Positions 41,281 to 49,484 of a stretch of DNA of 64,000 bases are shown here, one piece after another. The position numbers and the translations under genes are program-made. Every line of letters begins with the position of its first letter. The first letter of the stretch is position 1. Source of the DNA: SIG589 sp045652465 (GTDB lineage Bacteria > Bacillota > Clostridia > Oscillospirales > Acutalibacteraceae); contig JAZRUI010000002.1 of NCBI GenBank assembly GCA_045652465.1, forward strand, positions 1 through 64,000. Reading direction: 5' to 3'. The notes beneath the pieces are model-generated. The model was not told where the DNA came from. It made no database searches and worked only from the letters and a program-made list of their open reading frames with translations.

Positions 41281-41498
41281 TATGACGCAAAAAGAGTAGC
41301 ACCTTTACCTGCACAAAGAGAGCGGCGCCGCGGCTGAAAGCGCTGTTGCAAGGGAATGTGTGAAGACATTTGCCGAGCGCGCCTTGAAAGAGGCCGTTAC
41401 TCCCGCGTTAAGGGAGAGCAAAGTTTAAAGGCGATGCCTTTAAAAAATTAGGGTGGCACCACGGGTTGACCCCGTCCCTTGCGGACGGGGTCATTTTA
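41281..41498 (+). ncRNA. T-box leader of hisS-aspS
   Basis: Canonical T-box AGGGTGGCACCACGG at 41450-41464 followed by a 10-bp terminator (GACCCCGTCC with its complement, 41468-41492, then ATTTTAT). Stem I: GCAAA (41287-41291) pairs with TTTGC (41369-41373); AGTA at 41295-41298 is the loop-E strand and GAC at 41365-41367 faces it as specifier. The antiterminator bulge TGGC fits a tRNA with discriminator G73, as in tRNA-Asp. GCTGAAAG at 41333-41340 is the distal loop. Uncharged tRNA should allow read-through into hisS-aspS. Confidence 0.93.
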
Positions 41499-41516
41499 TA
41501 TTTTTGGAGGTTTAAT

Positions 41517-42824
41517 ATGGCAGAAATAAATAAAGCGCCGAGAGGCACCTGCGATGTACTGCCGCAGGATAGCACAAAATGGCAATATGTTGAAAGCAAG
41601 ATGCTCGAAACAGCAAGACTCTTCGGTTTTTCGGAGATAAGACTCCCCGTTTTCGAGCACACTGAGGTTTTCACCAAGAGTGTTGGCGATACCACGGATG
41701 TTGTTCAAAAAGAGATGTACACTTTCCTTGATAAGGGAGAGCGTTCGATTACCCTTCGCCCCGAGCTTACGGCAGGCGTTGTTCGTTCGGTTATCGAGCA
41801 CGGTCTCCTTTCGGGACCGATGCCCCTAAAGGTTTGCTACATCGGCGGATGCTACCGCTATGAGAAGCCGCAGGCAGGTCGCCTTCGCGAATTCCATCAG
41901 TTTGGCATCGAATCGTTTGGCGCAAAATCGCCCGCGGCGGACGCCGAGGTTATTATGCTTGCCGACCATTTGCTCAAAACCTTAAGGCTTAAATCCTATA
42001 GCCTGCATATAAACTCAATCGGCTGCCCCGAATGCCGCAAGAATTACCATGCGGCGCTCAAGGAATATTTCCGCTCCAAGAGCGAAAACCTTTGCGGCAC
42101 CTGCCTTGACCGACTTGACCGCAACCCGATGAGAATCCTCGACTGCAAATCTCCCGTTTGCTCGGAGATTGCCGCAGGCGCTCCCGTTGTTCTTGATTAT
42201 CTTTGCGATGAATGCCGCGAGCATTTCGAGGGCGTTAAGCAGCATCTTACCGCTGCGGGAATCGAATTCTCCATCGACCCGCACATCGTTAGAGGCCTCG
42301 ACTACTACACCAAGACCGTTTTCGAATTTGTTTCGACCAGCCTTGGCGCGCAGTCAACCGTTTGCGGCGGCGGTCGCTATGACGGACTTATTGAACAAAT
42401 GCACGGCGCACCCACACCTGCACTTGGCTTCGGAATGGGTATTGAACGCCTGCTTATGATTATGGAGGCTGAAAACGCCGCGATGCCCGATGAGCGCAAG
42501 CCTGATATTTATTTGGCTCCCATGGGCGAGGCGGCTGCGCTAAAATGCTCCGCAATTTGCAGCGCGCTGCGCGAGGATGGCTTTATTGCCCTGACCGATA
42601 TAATCGGCAGAGGTCTTAAGGCTCAAATGAAATATGCCGATAAAATTGGTGCTCGCTTCTCCATCGTTTTGGGCGATAACGAGCTTGCCGAAAACAAGGC
42701 TATCATGAAGGATATGCAAAGCGGCGAGCAGCACGAGGTTCAACTCGACAGCATTAGCGATGCTCTCTTCAAATTTGGATATTATAACGCCATTTCGGGC
42801 GATGCTGACAAACTTTTAGGTTAG
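41517..42824 (+). CDS. hisS: Histidyl-tRNA synthetase
   Basis: Charges tRNA-His. 435 residues of class II: motif 1 around FSEIRLPVFEHTEVF, motif 2 YRYEKPQAGRLREFHQFG, histidine-A motifs RGLDYYTKTVFEF and GGGRYDGL, motif 3 ALGFGMGIERL, then the anticodon-binding domain. ATG at 41517 has TTGGAGG. An insertion with CPECRKNY, CGTCLDR and CDECREH (about 165-240) carries paired Cys residues and may bind zinc, a feature seen in some clostridial HisRS. First gene behind the T-box; aspS follows 11 bp later. Confidence 0.97.
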   Translation: MAEINKAPRGTCDVLPQDSTKWQYVESKMLETARLFGFSEIRLPVFEHTEVFTKSVGDTTDVVQKEMYTFLDKGERSITLRPELTAGVVRSVIEHGLLSGPMPLKVCYIGGCYRYEKPQAGRLREFHQFGIESFGAKSPAADAEVIMLADHLLKTLRLKSYSLHINSIGCPECRKNYHAALKEYFRSKSENLCGTCLDRLDRNPMRILDCKSPVCSEIAAGAPVVLDYLCDECREHFEGVKQHLTAAGIEFSIDPHIVRGLDYYTKTVFEFVSTSLGAQSTVCGGGRYDGLIEQMHGAPTPALGFGMGIERLLMIMEAENAAMPDERKPDIYLAPMGEAAALKCSAICSALREDGFIALTDIIGRGLKAQMKYADKIGARFSIVLGDNELAENKAIMKDMQSGEQHEVQLDSISDALFKFGYYNAISGDADKLLG

Positions 42825-42835
42825 AGGTGGAAGAT

Positions 42836-44617
42836 ATGAAACTTGATAGAATGGATTCGATGAAAAGAACCGACTACTGCGGAACTTTAAGCGAAAAGGA
42901 TTGCGGTCGAACCGTTGTTGTTGCGGGATTCACCCAGCGCCAGCGCGACCTCGGTCAGCTTATATTTATCGATTTGCGCGACCGCAGCGGTATTGTTCAG
43001 TTAGCATTCGATGATAACACCGAGCGCGAGGTTTTCGAAAAAGCCTTCGCAGTTCGTTCGGAATTTATCCTTATGGCCGAGGGCGTTGTTCGCGAGCGTT
43101 CCTCTAAAAACCCCGATATCCCCACAGGAAATATCGAAATTGAGGTTAAGACTCTAAAGATTCTCGGCACCGCTCAAACCCCTCCGTTTGAAATTTTGGA
43201 TGACACAGGCGCCAAAGAGGACTTGCGCCTTAAATATCGTTATCTCGACCTTCGCCGCCCCTCTCTTCAAAAGAACATTTTGCTTCGCCATAAGATTGCA
43301 AAGGTAACCCGCGATTATTTTGATGAGAACGGCTTTATCGAAATCGAGACCCCCACCCTCATTAAATCGACACCCGAGGGTGCTCGCGATTATCTCGTTC
43401 CCTCCCGCGTTCATCCGGGCAGCTTCTTTGCGCTTCCGCAATCGCCCCAAATGTATAAGCAGCTGCTTATGGTTTCGGGTTTTGATAGATATATGCAAAT
43501 CGCAAGATGCTACCGCGATGAGGACCTCCGCGCCGACCGCCAGCCCGAGTTCACACAAATTGACCTTGAGATGTCGTTCGTTGATATGGAGGATGTTCTC
43601 GCTATAGGCGAAGGCTTTATGAAGCGTTTGTTCAAAGAGGTTTTGGGCGTTGAGCTCGATACGCTCCCCCGCCTTACCTACACCGAGGCTATGGAAAACT
43701 ACGGTTCGGACAAGCCCGACACCCGCTATGAAATGACCATTCGCGACCTTTCGGATATCGTTGCCGATTGCGGCTTTGGCGTTTTCACGGGAGCTATTGA
43801 AAACGGCGGAACCGTTCGCGCGATTACCGCAAAGGGCGCTGCCGAAACCCTTACCCGCAAGGAAATCGACAAATTAACCGAATATGTTCGCGGCATTGGC
43901 GCAAAGGGCCTTGCCTTCATCCGCTGGGTTGAGGATGAGCCCGCTTGCTCCTTCTCGAAATTTATGACAGCGGAGCAAATGCAAGCCATCTACGAGCGCG
44001 CAGGCGCCGAAAAGGGCGATGTTGTTTTAATCGTTGCTGACCGCAAGAAGACCGTTCTTTCGGTTCTCGGCTCGCTTCGTACCGTTGTTGCCAAGAAGCT
44101 CGATATTATCCCCAACACCTATAAACCGCTTTGGATAACCGAGTTCCCCTTCTTCGAATATAACGAAGAAAACGGCAACTGGGATGCTATGCACCATCCC
44201 TTCACCTCTCCGCTCGATGAATGCATCCCCTATCTTGACGGCAACCCTGAAAAGGTTTTCGCCAAGGCTTATGACCTCGTTCTTAACGGAACCGAGCTCG
44301 CCAGCGGCTCTATCCGCATAACCGACCCCGAGCTTCAGGGCAAGATGTTCCGCGCGCTGGGTCTTACCGATGAGGAGGCTCACGAGAAGTTCGGCTTCCT
44401 TACCGATGCATTCAAATACGGTGCTCCGCCCCACGGCGGCATGGGAATCGGTCTTGACCGCCTTTGCATGACCATGCTCGGCCTTGACTCTATCCGCGAT
44501 GTTACCGCTTTCCCGAAGGTTGCAACCTCGAGCGAGCTTATGAGCGGCGCTCCCTCCCCCGTTGATGATGCACAGCTCAAAGAACTTATGATTTCGATTA
44601 TCAAAACCGAAGAATAA
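42836..44617 (+). CDS. aspS: Aspartyl-tRNA synthetase
   Basis: Charges tRNA-Asp (possibly also tRNA-Asn). 593 residues: N-terminal OB fold with TDYCGTLSEKDCGRTVVVAG, class II motif 2 CYRDEDLRADRQPEFTQIDL-type (split CYRDEDLRADR, QPEFTQID), the bacterial insertion domain (GAD), and motif 3 GGMGIGLDRLCMTML. ATG 42836 follows GAGGTGG. Co-transcribed with hisS under the T-box and ended by a strong terminator. Confidence 0.97.
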   Translation: MKLDRMDSMKRTDYCGTLSEKDCGRTVVVAGFTQRQRDLGQLIFIDLRDRSGIVQLAFDDNTEREVFEKAFAVRSEFILMAEGVVRERSSKNPDIPTGNIEIEVKTLKILGTAQTPPFEILDDTGAKEDLRLKYRYLDLRRPSLQKNILLRHKIAKVTRDYFDENGFIEIETPTLIKSTPEGARDYLVPSRVHPGSFFALPQSPQMYKQLLMVSGFDRYMQIARCYRDEDLRADRQPEFTQIDLEMSFVDMEDVLAIGEGFMKRLFKEVLGVELDTLPRLTYTEAMENYGSDKPDTRYEMTIRDLSDIVADCGFGVFTGAIENGGTVRAITAKGAAETLTRKEIDKLTEYVRGIGAKGLAFIRWVEDEPACSFSKFMTAEQMQAIYERAGAEKGDVVLIVADRKKTVLSVLGSLRTVVAKKLDIIPNTYKPLWITEFPFFEYNEENGNWDAMHHPFTSPLDECIPYLDGNPEKVFAKAYDLVLNGTELASGSIRITDPELQGKMFRALGLTDEEAHEKFGFLTDAFKYGAPPHGGMGIGLDRLCMTMLGLDSIRDVTAFPKVATSSELMSGAPSPVDDAQLKELMISIIKTEE

Positions 44618-44632
44618 GAATTAGAAAAATAA

Positions 44633-44664
44633 AAAGGTGTTACCAAATGGTAACACCTTTTTTA
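44633..44664. terminator. Bidirectional terminator
   Basis: Perfect 12-bp stem AAAGGTGTTACC with its complement, AAAT loop, T-run both ways; between aspS and the convergent AbrB-like gene. Confidence 0.92.
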
Positions 44665-44675
44665 TTTACTATATT

Positions 44676-44936
44676 TTAAAAATCATCTCTTGCGAGCTCG
44701 GCGAGCTTTTTGGAGCATTCCTTGCAAACAACATGGCCCTTAAGGGTTACAACGCCCTCGGTCTCGCCGCAAAACAGGCAGCCCGGCTGATACTTCTTGA
44801 GAATGATTTTATCATCCTCAACAAAGATTTCAAAGCTATCCTGGTCATCAATAATATCGAACTTTTTGCGCAGCTCCATCGGGATTACTACGCGGCCCAT
44901 CTTATCGACCTGACGAACTATTCCTGTTGCCTTCAT
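44676..44936 (-). CDS. AbrB-family regulator with C-terminal zinc ribbon
   Basis: 86 residues. Residues 1-50 are a swapped-hairpin DNA-binding domain (TGIVRQVDKMGRVVIPMELR), residues 53-78 a zinc ribbon (CLFCGE...CKECSKK). Family members are transition-state or sporulation regulators; this one lacks the SpoVT GAF domain. ATG with AAGGGTGG upstream. Conserved small protein with a probable DNA-binding role, target unknown. Confidence 0.9.
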   Translation of the reverse strand: MKATGIVRQVDKMGRVVIPMELRKKFDIIDDQDSFEIFVEDDKIILKKYQPGCLFCGETEGVVTLKGHVVCKECSKKLAELARDDF

Positions 44937-45016
44937 TTTAGCCCACCCTTTTACATTTTTATCGCGTTTTCCACATTATACATTATTTTACAAAAAATGT
45001 AAAGACCTTTTTGTCG

Positions 45017-45222
45017 AAAAAACAAACCCACCCTGCCGTAATGCGCTAATGATAACCTGCAATAAGCAGGTGGGTGCCGACGAGGCGGTTTCGCGCTCCC
45101 TTCTTCCATCGACACGGTCAAAAAGCCGCCGACGGGAGGTCTGCAAACCTGCCGCCAAAGTGCTTGGCCCCTTTAAAAAACTTGTAGGGTTATAATAGCG
45201 CAGTCCACGCACAGGGTAGGAA
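45017..45222 (-). ncRNA. Structured RNA, probable 6S RNA
   Basis: About 200 nt on the reverse strand whose ends pair: CCTACCCTG (45212-45220) with CAGGGTGGG (45027-45035), then TGCGCTA/TAGCGCA (45196-45202 with 45042-45048) and ATAACC/GGTTAT (45188-45193 with 45052-45057), around an inner domain with GCAGGT/ACCTGC. A TTTGTTTTTT tail follows. A long rod with internal bulges and an intrinsic end fits 6S RNA, and in B. subtilis 6S-1 RNA lies beside aspS. No protein frame is plausible here. The start overlaps the gap after the DUF1292 gene. Confidence 0.5.
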
Positions 45223-45226
45223 GATA

Positions 45227-45523
45227 TTACTGTTCCTCTATTTCAAAAATGTCCTGAAGACGGTCGATAAATGCATCGGCGATGGTATCATACTCATCGT
45301 CATCCTCGATTTCCTCGAAGAATTCCTCGCCATCCTCCTCGGCAACGCGAACGATTACGAGCTCGCCGCTGTCATCAAGGATATCCTTGGGGTCGGAATG
45401 AACCGGAAGAAGCGCCAAATAGCGATGCTCATCGGTTTCAACTGCATCGAGCACCTCAAAGGTGTATTCATTGCCGTCATCATCAGTTAGGGTTACTATA
45501 TCGGGATTGTATTCCTCTATCAT
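45227..45523 (-). CDS. DUF1292 family acidic protein
   Basis: 98 residues, highly acidic (DDDGNEYTFEVLDAVET, then EEFFEEIEDDDEYDTIADAF). This matches the YrzB/DUF1292 family, which in Bacillus is encoded near yrrK and yrzL; function unknown. ATG 45523 follows AAAAGGAGAG. A small helical C-terminus (FIDRLQDIFEIEE) completes it. Confidence 0.85.
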   Translation of the reverse strand: MIEEYNPDIVTLTDDDGNEYTFEVLDAVETDEHRYLALLPVHSDPKDILDDSGELVIVRVAEEDGEEFFEEIEDDDEYDTIADAFIDRLQDIFEIEEQ

Positions 45524-45591
45524 TTTTATTCTCTCCTTTTTAATTGGTTCCATTCATATTTTACCCTCTTTTTTGGGATTAGTCAATAAAA

Positions 45592-45620
45592 AAAGCACCC
45601 GTGAATCGGGTGCTTTAATT
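45592..45620. terminator. Terminator between DUF1292 and XRE genes
   Basis: Perfect 10-bp stem AAAGCACCCG with its complement, TGAAT loop; A-run before and TTTAATTTT after. It serves the XRE gene on the reverse strand. Confidence 0.85.
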
Positions 45621-45842
45621 TTAGTTTTTGCTATCAGTTCTACCGACAAGATAATCTATGCTTACATCAAATAAATCGGCAAGTTTAATTAAAATTTCGA
45701 TTTGAGGACTGCGAGTCATTAATTCATAATTTTGATACGCCTTTTCAGTTATATCACAATAGATTGCAACCTGCGCTTGAGTATAACCACGCTCTTTTCG
45801 ACAGGCGCGCAAGCGTTCGGATAATATTTTATTCAAACTCAT
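45621..45842 (-). CDS. Small XRE-type HTH regulator
   Basis: 73 residues, essentially a bare Cro/C1 HTH domain (LSERLRACRKERGYTQAQVA, KAYQNYELMTRSPQIEILIK, FDVSIDYLVGRTD). ATG 45842 with AGGTG just upstream. Divergent from a small Cys-rich gene; an inverted 9-bp repeat flanks the promoter between them, which suggests that it represses both. Confidence 0.9.
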   Translation of the reverse strand: MSLNKILSERLRACRKERGYTQAQVAIYCDITEKAYQNYELMTRSPQIEILIKLADLFDVSIDYLVGRTDSKN

Positions 45843-45847
45843 CACCT

Positions 45848-45907
45848 ACATTTGTTCTTGACAAATTCAGTATATGATATTAAAATTCTTAATATACCAA
45901 CAAATGT
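45848..45907. promoter_or_regulatory. Divergent operator/promoter of the XRE locus
   Basis: ACATTTGTT (45848-45856) and AACAAATGT (45899-45907) are perfect inverted copies. Between them lie TTGACA (45858-45863) and, 17 bp later, TAAAAT (45881-45886). ATTTGT..ACAAAT also forms a tight palindrome across the -35 box. Confidence 0.65.
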
Positions 45908-45923
45908 TAGTGTGAGGTGCGTT

Positions 45924-46124
45924 GTGCGAAAATATGAAGTCCCTTGTTGTTACTGTGAACATTTTCTTTCGCGAACTGTCAAAGGAGAGATAACCATATT
46001 CTCTAAAGGCTTATGTGATTTTAAAAACATATATGTCCCTGCCTACGATGAAATATGTGAAAACTTTGTGTTGCGAAGCGGATTATACACTACCAAGAGT
46101 TATCCCAAAAATGATTCACAATAA
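45924..46124 (+). CDS. Small Cys-rich protein next to XRE regulator
   Basis: 66 residues if GTG 45924 is used, which has GAGGTG upstream and lies 38 bp after the -10 box; the frame is open further back but would overlap the promoter. PCCYCEHF, GLC and YDEICENF give four Cys residues that could form a zinc site. No family recognised. Expressed from the XRE operator region, so it is probably the regulated cargo of this two-gene locus. Confidence 0.55.
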   Translation: MRKYEVPCCYCEHFLSRTVKGEITIFSKGLCDFKNIYVPAYDEICENFVLRSGLYTTKSYPKNDSQ

Positions 46125-46125
46125 A

Positions 46126-46157
46126 AAAACACCGTTGCCTTTAGCAACGGTGTTTTT
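46126..46157. terminator. Bidirectional terminator
   Basis: Perfect stem of at least 11 bp (AACACCGTTGC with its complement) and CTTTA loop with T-runs both ways; between the Cys-rich gene and argF. Confidence 0.92.
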
Positions 46158-46160
46158 TTA

Positions 46161-47072
46161 TTAGTTTTTGCTTCCCATTGTGAGAACGAGAACTGCTTTT
46201 TGAGCGTGGAGGCGGTTTTCGGCCTCATCAAAGATTTCGTTTGCGTGTTTCTCAAAGGTTTCGGCGGTTATCTCCTCACCGCGATGAGCAGGCAGGCAAT
46301 GCTGAACCATTGCATCCTTGTTGGCAAGCGACATAAACTCTTCGTTAACCTGATAATCCTTGAACACCTTTTCGCGCTCCGCCTTTTCCTCCTCCTGACC
46401 CATCGATGCCCAAACATCGGTGAAGACAACATCGGAGTTTTTAACTGCGGCGGCTATATCCTCGGTGCAGGTGAAGTTGCCGTTTGCAGCAGCCCATTCC
46501 ATAATGCCCGCATCGGGCTTATAGCCTGCGGGACAGGCAACTGCAACCTCCATACCGCTCTTGATACCGCCAACGATGAGCGAGTTTGCCATATTGTTGC
46601 CATCGCCGACAAAGGTCATCTTAAGGCCCTTCAATGCGCCCTTATGCTCGCGAATGGTCATAAGGTCGGCAAGCACCTGGCAGGGATGGCAATAGTCGGT
46701 CAAGCCGTTGATAATCGGAATGGAGCCGTATTTCGCCAAATCCTCAACCTCGCTTTGGGCGAAGGTTCGAATCATAATGCCATCGAGATAACGAGAGAGA
46801 ACTCTTGCTGTGTCCTCAACCGGCTCGCCGCGGCCGATTTGCAGGTCACGAGAGGATAAAAACAGCGCCTGACCGCCCAAATGATACATTCCCGTTTCGA
46901 ACGAAACGCGGGTTCTTGTTGAGGATTTTTGGAATATCATACCAAGGGTTTTGCCCTTTAGGTAACGGTGGTCAATGCCGTGTTTTTGGTCGTATTTTAA
47001 CTGGTCGGCAAGGTTTAGGATTTCTTCGAGCTCGCCAACCGATAAATCGGAAAGTTTAAGCAAGTGCTTCAT
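46161..47072 (-). CDS. argF: Ornithine carbamoyltransferase
   Basis: Converts ornithine and carbamoyl phosphate to citrulline. 303 residues: carbamoyl-phosphate motif SSTRTRVSFE, HPCQVLADLMT, and ornithine motif MVQHCLPAHRGEE. Normal length. The ATG at 47072 lies 17 bp inside the end of argD, so translation is coupled. Last gene of argC-argJ-argB-argD-argF. The HCLPAHR motif points to anabolic OTC rather than a putrescine or succinylornithine variant. Confidence 0.96.
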   Translation of the reverse strand: MKHLLKLSDLSVGELEEILNLADQLKYDQKHGIDHRYLKGKTLGMIFQKSSTRTRVSFETGMYHLGGQALFLSSRDLQIGRGEPVEDTARVLSRYLDGIMIRTFAQSEVEDLAKYGSIPIINGLTDYCHPCQVLADLMTIREHKGALKGLKMTFVGDGNNMANSLIVGGIKSGMEVAVACPAGYKPDAGIMEWAAANGNFTCTEDIAAAVKNSDVVFTDVWASMGQEEEKAEREKVFKDYQVNEEFMSLANKDAMVQHCLPAHRGEEITAETFEKHANEIFDEAENRLHAQKAVLVLTMGSKN

Positions 47073-48231
47073 TTTCGATTACCTCCTTAAGAATATCAAG
47101 CGCAGTTTCCAACTGCTCATAGGTTATATTAAGCGGCGGCAAGAGGCGAACCTTTTGCTTGGCGGTTAGCGCCAAAACGCCGCGATTTATGCATTCGTTA
47201 ACGATTTTCTTGGCATCGCCATCGGTTTCTATGCCGAGCATAAGGCCCATTCCTGCGATGGATTTAACGCCTTTGGCGCCATCGAGGGTTTTCCTTATAT
47301 AATCGCCCTTGGCGCGGACATCAGCAAGCAGCTGCTCATCAACGCGCGAAACGATGGATAGCGCGCCCGCAGCAGCAACGGGATTGCCGCCGAAGGTTGA
47401 GCCATGGTCGCTCGCGCCGAGCGTTGCGGCAACCTTTTCGCCCAAGAGGGTTGCGCCAATCGGCAGTCCCCCACCCAAGCCCTTTGCGGTGCTGATTATA
47501 TCGGGTTTTAAACCGAAATGCTCGCAGGCAAAATATTTTCCCGTTCTTCCGTTGCCGGTTTGAACCTCATCGGCAATTATGAGGAAGCCTTTTTCCGCTG
47601 CGAGAGTTTTTATCGTTTCAACAAACTCGGTTGTTAGGGGATTAACTCCGCCCTCGCCCTGAATCATCTCAATCATAACTGCGGCGGTTTTTTCGCTTAT
47701 CGCGTTTTTAAGCTCTTCGCAATCGCCCGCTGTTACGAATTTAAAGCCATCGGTAAAGGGTCCGAAATTTTTATGGAAAACATCCTGACCCGTTGCCGCG
47801 AGGGTTGTTACGGTTCTTCCGTGGAAGCTGTTTTTGAGGGTTATTATCTCGCCCTCGGAGCCTTCGTGGTTATCGCTATAATATTTTCTTGCGGTTTTAA
47901 TGGCGCATTCATTTGCCTCGGCGCCCGAATTGGAGAAGAAAACCTTCTTCATTCCGCTTTTCTTGCAAAGGGCTTCAGCCAAATCGACGCAGGGCTTGGT
48001 GTAATAAAGATTGGAGGTGTGTTGCAGCGTTGATAACTGATTAGTTACCGCGGCAACCCATTCCTCATCGCAAGCGCCAAAAATGTTAACGCCTATTCCG
48101 CTTCCGAGGTCGATATATTTTTTGCCGCTTACATCGCAAAATTCAGCGCCCTTGCCCGAAACGAGTTCAACATCGAATCGACCATAGGTTGCGGCAACGA
48201 ACTCTTTATCTTTTTCCTTAAAGCTTTGCAT
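47056..48231 (-). CDS. argD: Acetylornithine aminotransferase
   Basis: PLP enzyme of arginine synthesis. 391 residues of class III aminotransferase: SGAEANECAIKTAR, the NSFHGRT motif, FLIIADEVQTGNGRTG and the PLP lysine in ISTAKGLGGGLPIGA; GSTFGGNPVA near 285. ATG 48231 with GAGGAG; the frame extends upstream but without a better start. 10 bp after argB, overlapping argF. Confidence 0.95.
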   Translation of the reverse strand: MQSFKEKDKEFVAATYGRFDVELVSGKGAEFCDVSGKKYIDLGSGIGVNIFGACDEEWVAAVTNQLSTLQHTSNLYYTKPCVDLAEALCKKSGMKKVFFSNSGAEANECAIKTARKYYSDNHEGSEGEIITLKNSFHGRTVTTLAATGQDVFHKNFGPFTDGFKFVTAGDCEELKNAISEKTAAVMIEMIQGEGGVNPLTTEFVETIKTLAAEKGFLIIADEVQTGNGRTGKYFACEHFGLKPDIISTAKGLGGGLPIGATLLGEKVAATLGASDHGSTFGGNPVAAAGALSIVSRVDEQLLADVRAKGDYIRKTLDGAKGVKSIAGMGLMLGIETDGDAKKIVNECINRGVLALTAKQKVRLLPPLNITYEQLETALDILKEVIENEALA

Positions 48232-48241
48232 AAAACTCCTC

Positions 48242-49096
48242 TTAACCAACAAACATTGTTCCGATACCCTCATCGGTTAGGGTTTCGATTAGGATTGCAT
48301 GGGGGATGCGGCCATCGATGATAAACACCTTTTGAACGCCCTGACGGATAGCCTCGATGCAGCATTCAACCTTGGGAATCATACCGCCTGCGATAACACC
48401 TGTGCGGATGAGGAGCGCCGCCTCGCTAACATTGATTTTCTTGATAAGCGAACTGGGGTCATCCTTATCGCGCATAAGGCCCGAGATATCGGTCATGGAG
48501 ATGAAGCTTTCAGCCTTTAGCTGACCCGCTATATAAGCGGCGGCAGTATCGGCGTTGATGTTATAAACATTGCCCTCATCATCGCAACCAACGGTTGAAA
48601 TAACGGGGATATAGCCGCGCTCCAAAAGGTCGATAATCGGGGCGGTGTCAACATCGGTTATCTCGCCAACATAGCCGAGCTTTTTATCCAAAACCTTGGC
48701 TTTTATCATTTGACCATCGATACCGCAAAGACCAACCGCCTTGCCGCCCGTGCGACCGAGGAGGTTAACGAGGTCTTTGTTGGTCTTGCCCGCCAACACC
48801 ATTTGAACGATTTCGGCAGTTTCCTTATCGGTTACGCGAAGTCCATCGCAAAATACCGATTCCTTGCCGACGCGCGAGAGCATCGAAGAAATTTCGGGAC
48901 CGCCGCCATGAACCAACACAACCTTAACACCGATTAAGGATAAAAGGGCGATGTCATGCATAACTGCGGATTTAAGGTCTTCGTTTATCATGGCATTGCC
49001 GCCATATTTGATAACAACAATTTTTCCGCTGTATTTTTGAATATAGGGCAACGCTTCGGTTAAAACCTCGGCCCTGCCTGCGTTATTGAGTTCCAT
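48242..49096 (-). CDS. argB: Acetylglutamate kinase
   Basis: Phosphorylates N-acetylglutamate. 284 residues of amino-acid kinase fold: VIKYGGNAM near the N-terminus, VLVHGGGPEISSML, the GLCGIDGQMIKAK region and NINADTAAAYIAG, with C-terminal IPKVECCIEAIRQG. Some such enzymes are arginine-inhibited; the N-terminal extension linked with that is short here. Its start lies about 390 bp from argJ, a gap filled by three tandem hairpin repeats. Confidence 0.95.
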   Translation of the reverse strand: MELNNAGRAEVLTEALPYIQKYSGKIVVIKYGGNAMINEDLKSAVMHDIALLSLIGVKVVLVHGGGPEISSMLSRVGKESVFCDGLRVTDKETAEIVQMVLAGKTNKDLVNLLGRTGGKAVGLCGIDGQMIKAKVLDKKLGYVGEITDVDTAPIIDLLERGYIPVISTVGCDDEGNVYNINADTAAAYIAGQLKAESFISMTDISGLMRDKDDPSSLIKKINVSEAALLIRTGVIAGGMIPKVECCIEAIRQGVQKVFIIDGRIPHAILIETLTDEGIGTMFVG

Positions 49097-49170
49097 AAAT
49101 ATTCTCCGTTTATGTTGATTTTTGACTATTACCCCAAACGCGAAGTATAGCCATAAAAATTTACTGGTTT

Positions 49171-49484
49171 AAAATAGAAAGAAAATTGATTTGTGGTGTA
49201 GCCGAATGCGAGGGCGCTGTGTTTTTTACACTGCCTCAAACAGGATGCACAGCCACAAACAATTTTACTCTATCAAAAAATAGAAAGAAAATTGATTTGT
49301 GGTGTAGCCGAATGCGAGGGCGCTGTGTTTTCTACACTGCCTCAAACAGGATGCACAGCCACAAACAATTTTACTCTATCAAAAATAGAAAGAAAATTGT
49401 TTTGTGGTGCAGCCGAATGCGAGGGCGCTGTGTTTTCTACACTGCCCCGAGCAAAAGGCATAGCCACAAACAATTTTACTCTAT
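49171..49484. repeat. Three tandem 105-bp hairpin repeats inside the arg operon
   Basis: Units at 49171-49276, 49277-49381 and 49382-49484, each starting AAAATAGAAAGAAAATTG. Units 1 and 2 are nearly identical; unit 3 diverges in its 3' half. Each folds on itself: AAAATTG.TTTGTGG near the start pairs with CCACAAACAATTTT near the end, with inner GAGGGC and GTGT/ACAC pairings. The array lies between argJ and argB and touches the argJ stop. It is not a CRISPR array, as it has no unique spacers. Confidence 0.93.

Noticed and set aside
41375..41385. GCG or CGC triplet near CGAGCGCGCC as T-box specifier
   Set aside because: These bases lie outside the GCAAA/TTTGC base stem, so they do not face the AGTA loop-E strand; GAC does.
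44988..45212. A 74-codon frame over the structured RNA
   Set aside because: No ribosome site, composition unlike neighbours, and the strand shows extensive RNA pairing instead.
45017..45222. SRP RNA, RNase P RNA or tmRNA
   Set aside because: The conserved cores of these RNAs (for SRP the GGUCCGGAAGGAAGCAGC-type loop, for RNase P the GAGGAAAGUC box) were not found on either strand.
49171..49484. CRISPR array
   Set aside because: Units are contiguous 105-bp direct repeats without unique spacers, and no cas gene is near.
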